DNA from: Pseudomonas cichorii
Lineage (GTDB): Bacteria > Pseudomonadota > Gammaproteobacteria > Pseudomonadales > Pseudomonadaceae
Reading direction: 5' to 3'
DNA: 64,000 nt
NCBI RefSeq assembly: GCF_015471405.1
Contig: NZ_BLVZ01000006.1
Span: forward strand, 124,001 to 188,000
Below, piece after piece: positions 1 to 8,250 of the stretch. Both the position numbers and the translations under genes were made by a program. A model generated the notes under the pieces. That model searched no databases. It was not told the origin of the DNA and was given only the letters and a program-made list of their open reading frames with translations. Position 1 is the stretch's first letter. Each line of letters begins with the position of its first letter.

Positions 1-2144
1 TTCGCGGTTTTCACACTGTAAAAGGGGGCGCCGGCTTCCTCCAGCTCCATGAGCTGGTGGAGTGCTGCCACATCGCCGAAAACGTGTTCGACATCCTTCG
101 CAAGGGTGAGCGCCGCGTTGACGCCGAATTGATGGACGTGGTCCTTGAAGCTCTGGATACAGTCAACAGCATGTTCGGTCAGGTGCGCGAGCGGACCGAC
201 CTTACGCCTGCGACTCCAGAACTGCTGGCTGCGCTGTCGCGTCTTGCAGAGCCACAGTCGGCTCAGCAGGCCGAGGAGGCTCCACCTCCACCACCTCCTG
301 TGGTCGAGGCGGCTCCCGTCGAGCCAGCTGCAAGCGATGACATCACTGACGCCGAGTTCGAGCACCTGCTCGACACCATGAGCGCGGCCAAGGCTGATGC
401 AGCGCCTGCTGCAGCTGCGGCAGCTCCTGCGGCCAGCGATGAAATCACCGATCAGGAATTCGAGTCGCTGCTCGATCAGTTGCATGGCAAGGGCCAGTTT
501 GCGCCTGATGCCGTTGCTGCGCCTGCACCCGCTCCAGTAGCGGCTGCCCCGGCCAGTGGCGCTGCACCTGCCAGCGATGAAATTACCGACGACGAATTTG
601 AAGCCTTGCTCGATCAATTGCATGGCAAGGGTTCCTTCGATGGCGGTGTCGCTGCGGCTCCGGTTGCTGCAACGGCTGCACCTGCCAAGGCTGCGGCAGC
701 TCCTGCTGCGGCGGCCTCCGATGAAATCACCGATACCGAGTTCGAGAGCCTGCTCGATGAACTGCACGGCAAGGGCAAGTTCGAGCCTCAAGCCGTTGCC
801 GGTAATGTGGCGGCAGCCGCTGCGCCTCCGCCACCACCTGCTGCGGCAGCCAAGCCGGCTCCCGCTCCCGCTCCCGCACCTGCTGCCAAACCGGCCGCGC
901 CTGCTGCTCCGGCTCCTGCCCCGGCACGCGCACCTGCTGCTGGCGGTGCGTCCGAAAAGCCTGTGGCGTCCGAAGCGGAAACCACCGTACGGGTCGATAC
1001 CGCGCGCCTGGACGAGATCATGAACATGGTCGGCGAACTGGTGCTGGTGCGTAACCGTCTGGTTCGCCTGGGTCTCAACAGTGGCGATGAAGCCATGTCC
1101 AAGGCTGTGTCGAACCTGGATGTGGTGACTGCCGACTTGCAGACTGCGGTGATGAAAACCCGCATGCAGCCGATCAAGAAAGTCTTCGGTCGCTTCCCGC
1201 GACTGGTTCGCGATCTGGCGCGTCAGCTCAAGAAAGAGATCAACCTGGAGCTGGTTGGTGAAGAAACCGACCTGGACAAGAACCTCGTAGAGGCGCTTGC
1301 CGACCCGTTGGTCCACTTGGTGCGCAACGCGGTCGACCACGGTATCGAAACTCCCGAAGAACGCGAAGCCTCAGGCAAGTCCCGTGGCGGTCGTGTGATT
1401 CTTTCGGCCGAACAGGAAGGTGACCATATCCTGTTGTCGATCTCCGACGACGGCAAGGGGATGGACCCTAACGTTCTGCGCGGCATCGCTGTGAAGCGTG
1501 GCGTGATGGACAAGGATGCTGCCGACCGCCTGAGCGACACCGATTGCTACAACCTGATCTTCGCTCCAGGTTTTTCGACCAAATCCGAGATTTCCGATAT
1601 CTCCGGACGCGGTGTGGGCATGGACGTGGTGAAAACCAAGATTGCCCAGCTCAACGGTACGATCAACATCTACTCCACCAAGGGCCAGGGCTCCAAGATT
1701 GTCATCAAGGTGCCTTTGACCCTGGCAATCATGCCGACCCTGATGGTGATGCTGGGCAACCAGGCCTTTGCCTTCCCGTTGGTCAACGTCAACGAAATCT
1801 TCCACCTGGACCTGTCGACTACCAACGTCGTCGATGGTCAGGAAGTCGTGATCGTGCGTGACAAGGCCTTGCCACTGTTCTACCTCAAGCGCTGGCTGAT
1901 CAGCTCTGCCGCTTACGAAGAACAGCATGAAGGCCATGTGGTGATCCTTTCGGTTGGCACCCAGCGTATCGGCTTTGTGGTCGATCAACTGGTCGGTCAG
2001 GAAGAAGTGGTTATCAAACCGCTGGGCAAGATGTTGCAAGGTACGCCAGGCATGTCGGGCGCCACCATCACCGGTGACGGTCGCATCGCCTTGATTCTGG
2101 ATGTACCGAGCATGCTCAAGCGTTACGCCGCACGGCGTATTTGA
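1..2144 (+). CDS. cheA: Chemotaxis histidine kinase CheA (5' end outside window)
   Basis: Kinase of the flagellar chemotaxis array; it phosphorylates CheY and CheB. The frame is open to the window edge and begins inside the HPt domain: the first full codons (from base 3) read RGFHTVKGGAGF, with the phospho-accepting His at bases 12-14, so only about 45 N-terminal residues are missing. After HPt come a long Ala/Pro linker holding four short acidic repeats (bases 333-782), the dimerisation helices, the ATPase domain (HLVRNAVDHG, DDGKGM, GRGVGMDVV) and a C-terminal CheW-like domain. A GTG at base 57 is internal and not a start. It heads the operon fragment; cheB follows after 51 bp. Identification is firm. 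Confidence 0.97.
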   Translation, partial: RGFHTVKGGAGFLQLHELVECCHIAENVFDILRKGERRVDAELMDVVLEALDTVNSMFGQVRERTDLTPATPELLAALSRLAEPQSAQQAEEAPPPPPPVVEAAPVEPAASDDITDAEFEHLLDTMSAAKADAAPAAAAAAPAASDEITDQEFESLLDQLHGKGQFAPDAVAAPAPAPVAAAPASGAAPASDEITDDEFEALLDQLHGKGSFDGGVAAAPVAATAAPAKAAAAPAAAASDEITDTEFESLLDELHGKGKFEPQAVAGNVAAAAAPPPPPAAAAKPAPAPAPAPAAKPAAPAAPAPAPARAPAAGGASEKPVASEAETTVRVDTARLDEIMNMVGELVLVRNRLVRLGLNSGDEAMSKAVSNLDVVTADLQTAVMKTRMQPIKKVFGRFPRLVRDLARQLKKEINLELVGEETDLDKNLVEALADPLVHLVRNAVDHGIETPEEREASGKSRGGRVILSAEQEGDHILLSISDDGKGMDPNVLRGIAVKRGVMDKDAADRLSDTDCYNLIFAPGFSTKSEISDISGRGVGMDVVKTKIAQLNGTINIYSTKGQGSKIVIKVPLTLAIMPTLMVMLGNQAFAFPLVNVNEIFHLDLSTTNVVDGQEVVIVRDKALPLFYLKRWLISSAAYEEQHEGHVVILSVGTQRIGFVVDQLVGQEEVVIKPLGKMLQGTPGMSGATITGDGRIALILDVPSMLKRYAARRI

Positions 2145-2195
2145 TTCTGGGGTAGCGGGCAGCACATGCTGCCTGCTGCGCCTATTGGAGTGTTT

Positions 2196-3347
2196 ATGGC
2201 AGTCAAGGTCCTGGTGGTGGATGATTCCGGTTTCTTCCGCCGCCGCGTATCGGAAATTCTTTCTTCGGACCCCAACATCCAGGTCGTCGGTACGGCGACA
2301 AATGGCAAGGAAGCAATCGAACAGGCTCTGGCGCTAAAGCCTGATGTGATCACCATGGACTACGAAATGCCGATGATGGATGGCATTACGTCGGTTCGAC
2401 ACATCATGCAGCGCATCCCGACCCCGGTCCTGATGTTCTCTTCACTGACCCATGAAGGTGCCCGCGTTACGCTGGATGCCCTGGACGCCGGTGCGGTGGA
2501 CTTCCTGCCCAAGAATTTCGAAGACATTTCGCGTAACCCGACGAAGGTCAAGCAACTGCTGTGCGAGAAGATCAACAGCATCGCGCGCAGCAATCGTCGT
2601 TTCAGTGGTGTAAGTGCGCCAGCGGCACCTGCTGCGGCAGCGCCGGCTCCGGCCGCTGCGCCGGGCCGTGCTCCTGCGCCTGCCGCCCGCACCGTGCCAT
2701 CGCGCACTGCCGCGGCTCCGGCCGCCCATGCGCCAGCTCATCACGCGCCTGCGCCGCATGCTCATTCGGGCGCGCCCAAGCGCAAAGCCTACAAGCTGGT
2801 AGCAATTGGTACGTCTACCGGTGGCCCGGTTGCGTTGCAGCGAGTCCTGACTCAATTGCCTGCCAATTTTCCGGCACCGCTGGTCTTGATTCAGCATATG
2901 CCGGCAGCGTTTACCAAGGCTTTTGCCGAGCGTCTGGACAAGCTGTGCAACATCAGCGTCAAGGAAGCCGAGGATGGCGACATCCTGCGTCCGGGTCTGG
3001 CGTTACTGGCGCCCGGTGGCAAGCAGATGATGGTGGATGGCCGCGGCACGGTGAAAATCCTGCCGGGTGACGAACGCCTCAATTACAAACCCTGCGTGGA
3101 CATCACGTTCGGTTCGGCTGCCAAGTCCTATGGTGACAAGGTGCTGGCCGTAGTGTTGACCGGCATGGGTGCCGATGGCCGTGAAGGTGCCCGCCTGCTC
3201 AAGCAGGGCGGCAGCAGCATCTGGGCGCAGGATGAGGCGAGCTGCGTGATCTACGGCATGCCAATGGCGATTGTCAAAGCCGATCTGGCAGATGCGATCT
3301 ACAGCCTGGACGATATCGGCAGGCATCTGGTCGAGGCCTGTATCTGA
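2196..3347 (+). CDS. cheB: Chemotaxis response regulator protein-glutamate methylesterase CheB
   Basis: Demethylates and deamidates chemoreceptors during adaptation. The N-terminal receiver has the acidic pair near D9-D10 and phospho-acceptor D55 (VITMDYEMP). An Ala/Pro/His-rich linker (about residues 130-190) leads to the methylesterase domain with the catalytic Ser in GTSTGGP, His in IQHMP and Asp in TGMGADG. The ATG at 2196 is preferred over the in-frame ATG at 2166 because TTGGAG lies 5 bp upstream and the protein then begins [10 protein letters not shown], as receivers do. Length 383 aa. Its stop overlaps the motC start by one base (TGATG), suggesting translational coupling. Confidence 0.97.
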   Translation: MAVKVLVVDDSGFFRRRVSEILSSDPNIQVVGTATNGKEAIEQALALKPDVITMDYEMPMMDGITSVRHIMQRIPTPVLMFSSLTHEGARVTLDALDAGAVDFLPKNFEDISRNPTKVKQLLCEKINSIARSNRRFSGVSAPAAPAAAAPAPAAAPGRAPAPAARTVPSRTAAAPAAHAPAHHAPAPHAHSGAPKRKAYKLVAIGTSTGGPVALQRVLTQLPANFPAPLVLIQHMPAAFTKAFAERLDKLCNISVKEAEDGDILRPGLALLAPGGKQMMVDGRGTVKILPGDERLNYKPCVDITFGSAAKSYGDKVLAVVLTGMGADGREGARLLKQGGSSIWAQDEASCVIYGMPMAIVKADLADAIYSLDDIGRHLVEACI

Positions 3348-4087
3348 TGGATGTATTGAGTCTTATCGGTCTTATCCTGGCGTTCGTTGCGATCATCGGC
3401 GGTAACTTTCTCGAAGGTGGACACCTGAGTGCCCTGGTCAACGGTCCGGCAGCCTTGATCGTGCTGGGCGGTACTCTGGGTGCTTCGCTGTTGCAGTCGC
3501 CGATGAGCTCTTTCAAGCGCGCCATGCAGATCGTGGGCTGGATTCTGTTCCCGCCACGCATCGATCTGGCGGGCGGCATCGACCGTGTCATTGCCTGGAG
3601 CCTGACAGCCCGCAAGGAAGGTCTGCTGGGGCTGGAGTCGGTTGCTGACACCGAACCCGACAACTATGCCCGCAAAGGCCTGCAATTGCTGGTGGACGGG
3701 GCAGAGCCTGAAGCGATTCGCAGCATTCTGGAAGTGGACTTCATTACCCAGGAAACTCGCGATATCCATGCTGCCAAGGTATTTGAAAGCATGGGCGGCT
3801 ATGCGCCGACCGTGGGAATCATCGGCGCGGTCATGGGCCTGATCCATGTGATGGGCAACCTGGCTGATCCAAGCCAGTTGGGCAGCGGTATCGCCGTGGC
3901 TTTCGTGGCAACCATCTATGGCGTCGCGATTGCCAACCTGATCCTTTTGCCGGTGGCCAACAAGCTCAAGAACATTGCCCATCGTCAGGCCCGTTACCGG
4001 GAAATGCTGCTCGAAGGTCTGCTTTCCATTGCCGAGGGCGAGAACCCGCGCTCCATCGAACTCAAGCTGCAAGGCTTCATGGAGTAA
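3347..4087 (+). CDS. motC: Flagellar motor stator protein MotC (MotA family)
   Basis: MotA-type stator subunit of the second Pseudomonas stator pair; with MotD it forms the proton channel that drives the polar flagellum, mainly in swarming or viscous conditions in P. aeruginosa. The 246-aa protein has two N-terminal membrane segments, a cytoplasmic loop, and two further membrane segments around GGYAPTVGIIGAVMGLIHVM and GIAVAFVATIYGVAIANL, the standard MotA layout. It is 6 bp upstream of motD. Location inside the chemotaxis operon is typical of MotCD, not MotAB. Confidence 0.95.
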   Translation: MDVLSLIGLILAFVAIIGGNFLEGGHLSALVNGPAALIVLGGTLGASLLQSPMSSFKRAMQIVGWILFPPRIDLAGGIDRVIAWSLTARKEGLLGLESVADTEPDNYARKGLQLLVDGAEPEAIRSILEVDFITQETRDIHAAKVFESMGGYAPTVGIIGAVMGLIHVMGNLADPSQLGSGIAVAFVATIYGVAIANLILLPVANKLKNIAHRQARYREMLLEGLLSIAEGENPRSIELKLQGFME

Positions 4088-4093
4088 TGCCTC

Positions 4094-4981
4094 ATGGCTC
4101 GACGTCGTCCGCCCGAAGAGCACGAGAATCATGAGCGTTGGCTGGTTTCCTATGCCGACTTCATTACCCTGCTGTTTGCCTTTTTCGTGGTGATGTACTC
4201 GATTTCGTCGATCAACGAAGGCAAGTACAAGATTCTGTCCCAGGCGCTGGTCGGTGTGTTCAACGACGCCGAGCGCACCATGAAACCCATTCCAATCGGC
4301 GAGCAGCGTCCGCAGAGCGTCACGCCTGCCGAGCCGTTGATCAAGGACAGCGAGCAGACCGATGCCGGTATCGGCCAGAAGTCCGATGACCCGCTACAGA
4401 CCATCGCCAACGATGTGCGCGATGCCTTTGGCGATCTGATCAAGTCCGACCAGATGACCGTGCGCGGCAACGAGCTGTGGATCGAGATCGAACTCAATTC
4501 GAGCCTGTTGTTTGGCAGTGGTGATGCAATGCCCAGCGACAAGGCTTTCACCATCATTGAAAAGGTGGCAGGGATCGTCAAACGCTTCGACAACCCGATC
4601 CACGTAGAAGGTTTCACCGACGACCAGCCGATCAGCACGGCGCAGTACCCGACCAACTGGGAGCTGTCTTCGGCCCGTTCCGCGAGTATCGTGCGCATGC
4701 TGGCCATGGATGGAGTCAATCCTGCCAGGCTGGCTTCGGTGGGGTATGGCGAGTTCCAGCCGATTGCCACCAACAGCACAGCGTCGGGGCGTGCAAAGAA
4801 CCGTCGCGTGGTGCTGGTCATTTCGCGTAATCTCGATGTACGGCGTAGTCTGACCAGTACCGGAACGGCCAATGCACAACCTGATGCGGCATTGAGGCGT
4901 GCTGGCACACAAACTGCACCTGTGCCAGCAAAGCCGCCGGTACGAGCGAACTCCGTCAATTCTCCGTCACCCGCCCTCTAG
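4094..4981 (+). CDS. motD: Flagellar motor stator protein MotD (MotB family)
   Basis: MotB-type stator subunit that anchors MotC to peptidoglycan. The single N-terminal membrane helix holds the proton-binding Asp (D22 in YADFITLLFAFFVVMYS). The C-terminal OmpA-like peptidoglycan-binding domain is visible from about residue 130 (ELNSSLLFGSG, VEGFTDDQPI, NWELSSARSASIVRML, GRAKNRRV). The last 40 residues are a low-complexity Ala/Pro tail. Length 295 aa, normal for MotD. It follows motC by 6 bp and precedes parC by 46 bp. Confidence 0.95.
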   Translation: MARRRPPEEHENHERWLVSYADFITLLFAFFVVMYSISSINEGKYKILSQALVGVFNDAERTMKPIPIGEQRPQSVTPAEPLIKDSEQTDAGIGQKSDDPLQTIANDVRDAFGDLIKSDQMTVRGNELWIEIELNSSLLFGSGDAMPSDKAFTIIEKVAGIVKRFDNPIHVEGFTDDQPISTAQYPTNWELSSARSASIVRMLAMDGVNPARLASVGYGEFQPIATNSTASGRAKNRRVVLVISRNLDVRRSLTSTGTANAQPDAALRRAGTQTAPVPAKPPVRANSVNSPSPAL

Positions 4982-5027
4982 CAGTCGTTATCGATATGGT
5001 CGTCGTTGTGCGGAAGGAAAAACATCA

Positions 5028-5816
5028 ATGAGAGTCTGGGCAGTAGCCAATCAAAAAGGTGGAGTCGGCAAGACCACTACGACCATTGCCCTGGCCGGAT
5101 TACTGGCTGATGCGGGCAAGCGCGTGGTCGTGGTCGATCTGGACCCCCACGGCTCCATGACCAGTTACTTCGGGCACAACCCCGACGAGCTGGAGCACAG
5201 CGTCTTCGATCTGTTCCTGCACAAGGGCTCTGTTCCTGAAGGTTTGCCCGGTCAGTTGCTGTTGCCGACCAGCGATGAACGTATTTCCCTGTTGCCTTCC
5301 AGCACGGCTTTGGCCACGCTGGAGCGCCAGTCGCCCGGCCAGAGCGGCCTGGGGCTGGTCATCGCCAAGAGCCTTGCGCAGTTGTGGCAGGATTTTGACT
5401 ATGCCTTGATCGACAGCCCGCCCTTGCTGGGTGTGTTGATGGTCAATGCCCTGGCTGCCAGCCAGCAGCTTGCCATTCCGGTCCAGACCGAGTTCCTGGC
5501 TGTCAAAGGCCTGGAGCGTATGGTCAACACCCTGGCGATGATCAATCGTTCGCGCAAGACACCGTTGCCGTACACCATCGTGCCAACCCTGTTCGACCGC
5601 CGGACCCAGGCATCCATGGGCACGCTCAAGTTGCTGCGCGACAGTTTTCCCGACCATGTCTGGAAAGCTTACGTGCCCGTCGATACCCGTCTGCGCGATG
5701 CCAGCAGGGCGGGTGTCACACCTTCGCAGAACGACGGCAAGAGCCGCGGTGTCATGGCTTACCGCGCACTGCTCAAACACATGCTCTCCGAGCAGCTTAC
5801 GGCTCAGGTGGCTTGA
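5028..5816 (+). CDS. parC: ParA-like chemotaxis array positioning ATPase ParC
   Basis: MinD/ParA-family ATPase that places and partitions chemotaxis arrays at the pole. The deviant Walker A box is NQKGGVGKTT (residues 8-17), with the Walker A' region VVVVDLDPHGS and the switch IDSPPLLGV. The ATG at 5028 is chosen because AAGGA lies 10 bp upstream and the protein begins MRVWAVANQKGG; the longer in-frame opening from 4899 runs back into motD. Length 262 aa. Position between motD and a CheW-domain gene distinguishes it from chromosomal parA. The name follows Vibrio ParC and should not be confused with topoisomerase IV. Confidence 0.9.
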   Translation: MRVWAVANQKGGVGKTTTTIALAGLLADAGKRVVVVDLDPHGSMTSYFGHNPDELEHSVFDLFLHKGSVPEGLPGQLLLPTSDERISLLPSSTALATLERQSPGQSGLGLVIAKSLAQLWQDFDYALIDSPPLLGVLMVNALAASQQLAIPVQTEFLAVKGLERMVNTLAMINRSRKTPLPYTIVPTLFDRRTQASMGTLKLLRDSFPDHVWKAYVPVDTRLRDASRAGVTPSQNDGKSRGVMAYRALLKHMLSEQLTAQVA

Positions 5817-5918
5817 CGTGCGCCCTTATTCTTTCTGTGCAGCCCGCTCAAGTCAGGCCTCAATGCGGCCGATAACCTTAGCAGGTGGCACTCGCTCCAT
5901 TTTTTGTTGGGCCCCGGT

Positions 5919-6809
5919 ATGAACCGCCCTTTAGAAGTTGCTACACGACCAAAACTGGCATTGCAGTCGTATCTGGATGCCTTGCTTCAGGATGCCACTG
6001 AAGAACTGGAAGAACCGTCGGATACCATTGATGAGTTCCAGGCTGCAGTGCTCGAAGAGCAGGCACTGGATGCGCGCAGACAACAACAGGTCAAGCCCGT
6101 TGCTGTCGCTGTTGCGGCACCTGCTCCGGTGGCTGTCCCCGTAGCTGTGGCTGCGCCGGTTGTCGCGCCGGTCGTGACGCCTGTTGTGGTGCCGGCGCCG
6201 GTGGTGGTTGCCGAGGCTGTGGTTGCCGAAGTGGCAGTGCCTGTTGCCGTGCCGACGGTGGAAGTGGTCGAACCTGTCGTGCAGTTGAGTACTGCCGTCG
6301 GGCAACGCACGCCGACTCCGCCGCCAACCCGTGAGGGTCGTCCGGCCTGGGCTGAAGAGCCTTTCGAGTGCCTGTTGTTTGATGTAGCGGGTTTGACGTT
6401 GGCCGTACCGCTGATATGCCTGGGGTCGATCTATCCTCTGGCGGGCCAGGAATTGACACCGTTGTTCGGTCAGCCGGACTGGTTTCTCGGGATCCTGCCC
6501 AGTCAGGCAGGCAACCTGAAAGTATTGGATACAGCGCGCTGGATCATGCCTGATCGCTACCGCGACGATTTTCGCCAGGGATTGCAGTATGTGATCTCGG
6601 TTCAAGGCTACGAGTGGGGGCTGGCGGTGCATCAGGTCAGCCGTTCACTGCGCCTCGATCCGGCCGAGATCAAGTGGCGAGGCCATCGTGGTCAGCGTCC
6701 ATGGCTGGCCGGGACAGTGATCGAGCATATGTGCGCGTTGGTAGATGTTGCAGAGTTGGCCGAGTTGATAGCCAGTGGCGCGGTCAAGCAGTTGAACAAA
6801 TCGAAATAA
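5919..6809 (+). CDS. parP: CheW-domain array-localisation protein ParP
   Basis: Partner of ParC that ties the chemotaxis array to the polar positioning system. The 296-aa product has a short acidic N-terminus, a Val/Pro/Ala-rich linker (about residues 60-130) and a C-terminal CheW-like domain starting near FECLLFDVAGLTLAVPL. In Vibrio ParP the C-terminal domain contacts ParC and the CheA linker (LID) region; that role is transferred here by homology and context. ATG 5919 is preferred to the TTG at 5904 because it gives MNRPLEVATRPKL without an odd leader. It is 102 bp from parC and 57 bp from cheW. Confidence 0.85.
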   Translation: MNRPLEVATRPKLALQSYLDALLQDATEELEEPSDTIDEFQAAVLEEQALDARRQQQVKPVAVAVAAPAPVAVPVAVAAPVVAPVVTPVVVPAPVVVAEAVVAEVAVPVAVPTVEVVEPVVQLSTAVGQRTPTPPPTREGRPAWAEEPFECLLFDVAGLTLAVPLICLGSIYPLAGQELTPLFGQPDWFLGILPSQAGNLKVLDTARWIMPDRYRDDFRQGLQYVISVQGYEWGLAVHQVSRSLRLDPAEIKWRGHRGQRPWLAGTVIEHMCALVDVAELAELIASGAVKQLNKSK

Positions 6810-6866
6810 TCATGGGTTGGCGCCAGAGGCGTTGCCCGCAGAGTACACACGTGAGGGGTTAGGGGT

Positions 6867-7346
6867 ATGAATAAGACGTCTGCACAAGGTTCCGAAGATC
6901 CTATCCTGCAGTGGGTGACTTTCCGTCTGGACAACGAGTCGTACGGCATCAATGTGATGCAGGTCCAGGAAGTGCTGCGTTACACCGAAATCGCTCCTGT
7001 ACCGGGTGCGCCAAGCTATGTGTTGGGCATCATCAACCTGCGCGGTAACGTTGTGACCGTGATCGACACCCGTCAGCGCTTCGGCCTGGCTCCGGTGGAA
7101 GTCAGCGACAACACCCGTATCGTGATCATCGAAGCCGACAAGCAAGTCGTCGGTATTCTGGTCGACAGTGTGGCTGAAGTGGTTTACCTGCGTCAGTCTG
7201 AAGTCGAAACCGCGCCGAACGTGGGCAACGACGAAACGGCCAAGTTCATTCAGGGCGTCTGCAACAAGAACGGCGAACTGCTGATTCTGGTTGAGCTGGA
7301 CAAGATGATGTCCGAGGAAGAGTGGTCCGAGCTGGAGAACATCTGA
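6867..7346 (+). CDS. cheW: Chemotaxis coupling protein CheW
   Basis: Scaffold that couples chemoreceptors to CheA. The single CheW domain fills the 159-aa protein: LQWVTFRLDNESYGINVMQV at the start, VPGAPSYVLGIINLRG in the middle (the receptor and CheA contact region), and FIQGVCNKNGELLILVELDK near the end. The ATG is preceded by GAGGGG. The next gene starts on the base after the cheW stop codon. Confidence 0.96.
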   Translation: MNKTSAQGSEDPILQWVTFRLDNESYGINVMQVQEVLRYTEIAPVPGAPSYVLGIINLRGNVVTVIDTRQRFGLAPVEVSDNTRIVIIEADKQVVGILVDSVAEVVYLRQSEVETAPNVGNDETAKFIQGVCNKNGELLILVELDKMMSEEEWSELENI

Positions 7347-7751
7347 TTGATTCTTGAGGCAGCAGTTGTCTTCCTGGGCATTCTCTGGGCTGTGACCCTG
7401 GGAATGTTCCTGGCCCATACCAAGCGTCAGCGGCTGCTTGATGCTGAACGTGATGCGGCCAGTGCCTTGCGGGACCAGCGGCTCCGGGAGTTGGCCAAGC
7501 GTGTGGACACCTTCCAGAACGGCACGGTGCGCATGGGGGAAGACCTGCATGAGTTGCGTGCGATGGTTGCACCTCTGCCTGACAAGCTCACGGCCCTTGA
7601 ACAGCGCGATCCCTCCACGCTGTCCTTCGCCCAGGCTGCACGCCTGGTCGGCATGGGTGCAAGTGTCGATGAGCTGACTCAATCCTGCGGCCTGACCCAG
7701 GCCGAAGCGCAATTGATGAGCAAACTGCATCGCAACACTGCGGATCAGTAA
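7347..7751 (+). CDS. DUF2802 protein of the chemotaxis operon
   Basis: Unknown function. The 134-aa protein has one N-terminal membrane helix (about residues 3-23, AAVVFLGILWAVTLGMFLA), a charged probable coiled coil (residues 27-75) and a C-terminal helix-turn-helix-like segment (QAARLVGMGASVDELTQSCG) that marks DUF2802. The start is a TTG directly after the cheW TGA, with GGAG about 10 bp upstream inside cheW, so translation is probably coupled. It is commonly the last gene of this operon in Pseudomonas, hinting at a link to motility. Confidence 0.8.
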   Translation: MILEAAVVFLGILWAVTLGMFLAHTKRQRLLDAERDAASALRDQRLRELAKRVDTFQNGTVRMGEDLHELRAMVAPLPDKLTALEQRDPSTLSFAQAARLVGMGASVDELTQSCGLTQAEAQLMSKLHRNTADQ

Positions 7752-7809
7752 CCAGTCTGTAAGCCCTCGTCGCAGGCAAGCTCCCTCTCACATGGTCATT
7801 GCGCCTGAT

Positions 7810-7899
7810 GTGGGAGGGGCCTTGGCCGCGACGACCTGCTTGAAGGCAACACATTTTCAGCGCACTTCAGAATGCTGTCGCGGCCAAGGCCCCTCCCAC
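7810..7899. repeat. REPIN, family A
   Basis: Two inverted REP sequences of 23 bp (7810-7832 and 7877-7899; core GGAGGGGCCTTGGCCGCGAC and its complement) flank a 44-bp loop containing GGCAACACATTTTCA. The same arrangement recurs at 49991-50076, with the loop also shared. It lies between the convergent DUF2802 and FlhB-like genes and may act as a transcription barrier. Confidence 0.9.
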
Positions 7900-7929
7900 G
7901 GATTGTGCCCAGCCTATCCTTGAGGTTGT

Positions 7930-8250
7930 TTACCGAGGCGTGATATCGCGCTCGATGGGCGGGGCATCCGGGTCCTGGCCTGCGGGGAACTTGCCTTTGA
8001 GGTGCCAGGCAAACGCGATGATTTCGGCGATGGTCAGGTACAACTGCTCGGGAATGCTGTCACCCAGCTCCATGCGCGCCAGCAATTTGACCAGCTCGGC
8101 ATTTTCGTAGATCGGGACTTCATGCTCCCGGGCAATCGCCAGAATCGCTTCCGCCAGTTGATCGTCGCCTTTGGCGCTCAGCGTCGGGGCCTTTTGGCCG
8201 TCGTAGGTCAGGGCGATGGCCTGACGAGGCATGTGGTCAGGTAGGCTCAT
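7930..8250 (-). CDS. FlhB C-terminal-domain homologue (EscU/YscU/HrcU family, FhlB-like)
   Basis: Short 106-aa protein matching only the cytoplasmic C-terminal domain of the export-switch protein FlhB (ALTYDGQKAPTLSAKGDD, EHEVPIYENAELVKLLARME, IPEQLYLTIAEIIAFAW). The membrane part of FlhB and the NPTH autocleavage motif are both absent; the protein starts where the post-cleavage fragment would. Proteins of this type can substitute for FlhB-C in flagellar export in some bacteria; that role is inferred here. Its ATG overlaps the stop of the fliK-like gene by one base, so the pair is co-expressed. Confidence 0.85.
   Translation of the reverse strand: MSLPDHMPRQAIALTYDGQKAPTLSAKGDDQLAEAILAIAREHEVPIYENAELVKLLARMELGDSIPEQLYLTIAEIIAFAWHLKGKFPAGQDPDAPPIERDITPR

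Noticed and set aside
333..782. Possible CRISPR-like periodic repeats
   Set aside because: The repeats are in-frame amino-acid repeats inside cheA; spacers are coding Ala/Pro linkers.
1371..2165. Minus-strand 264-codon frame opposite the cheA 3' end
   Set aside because: Antisense to conserved kinase and CheW-like domains, no family resemblance.
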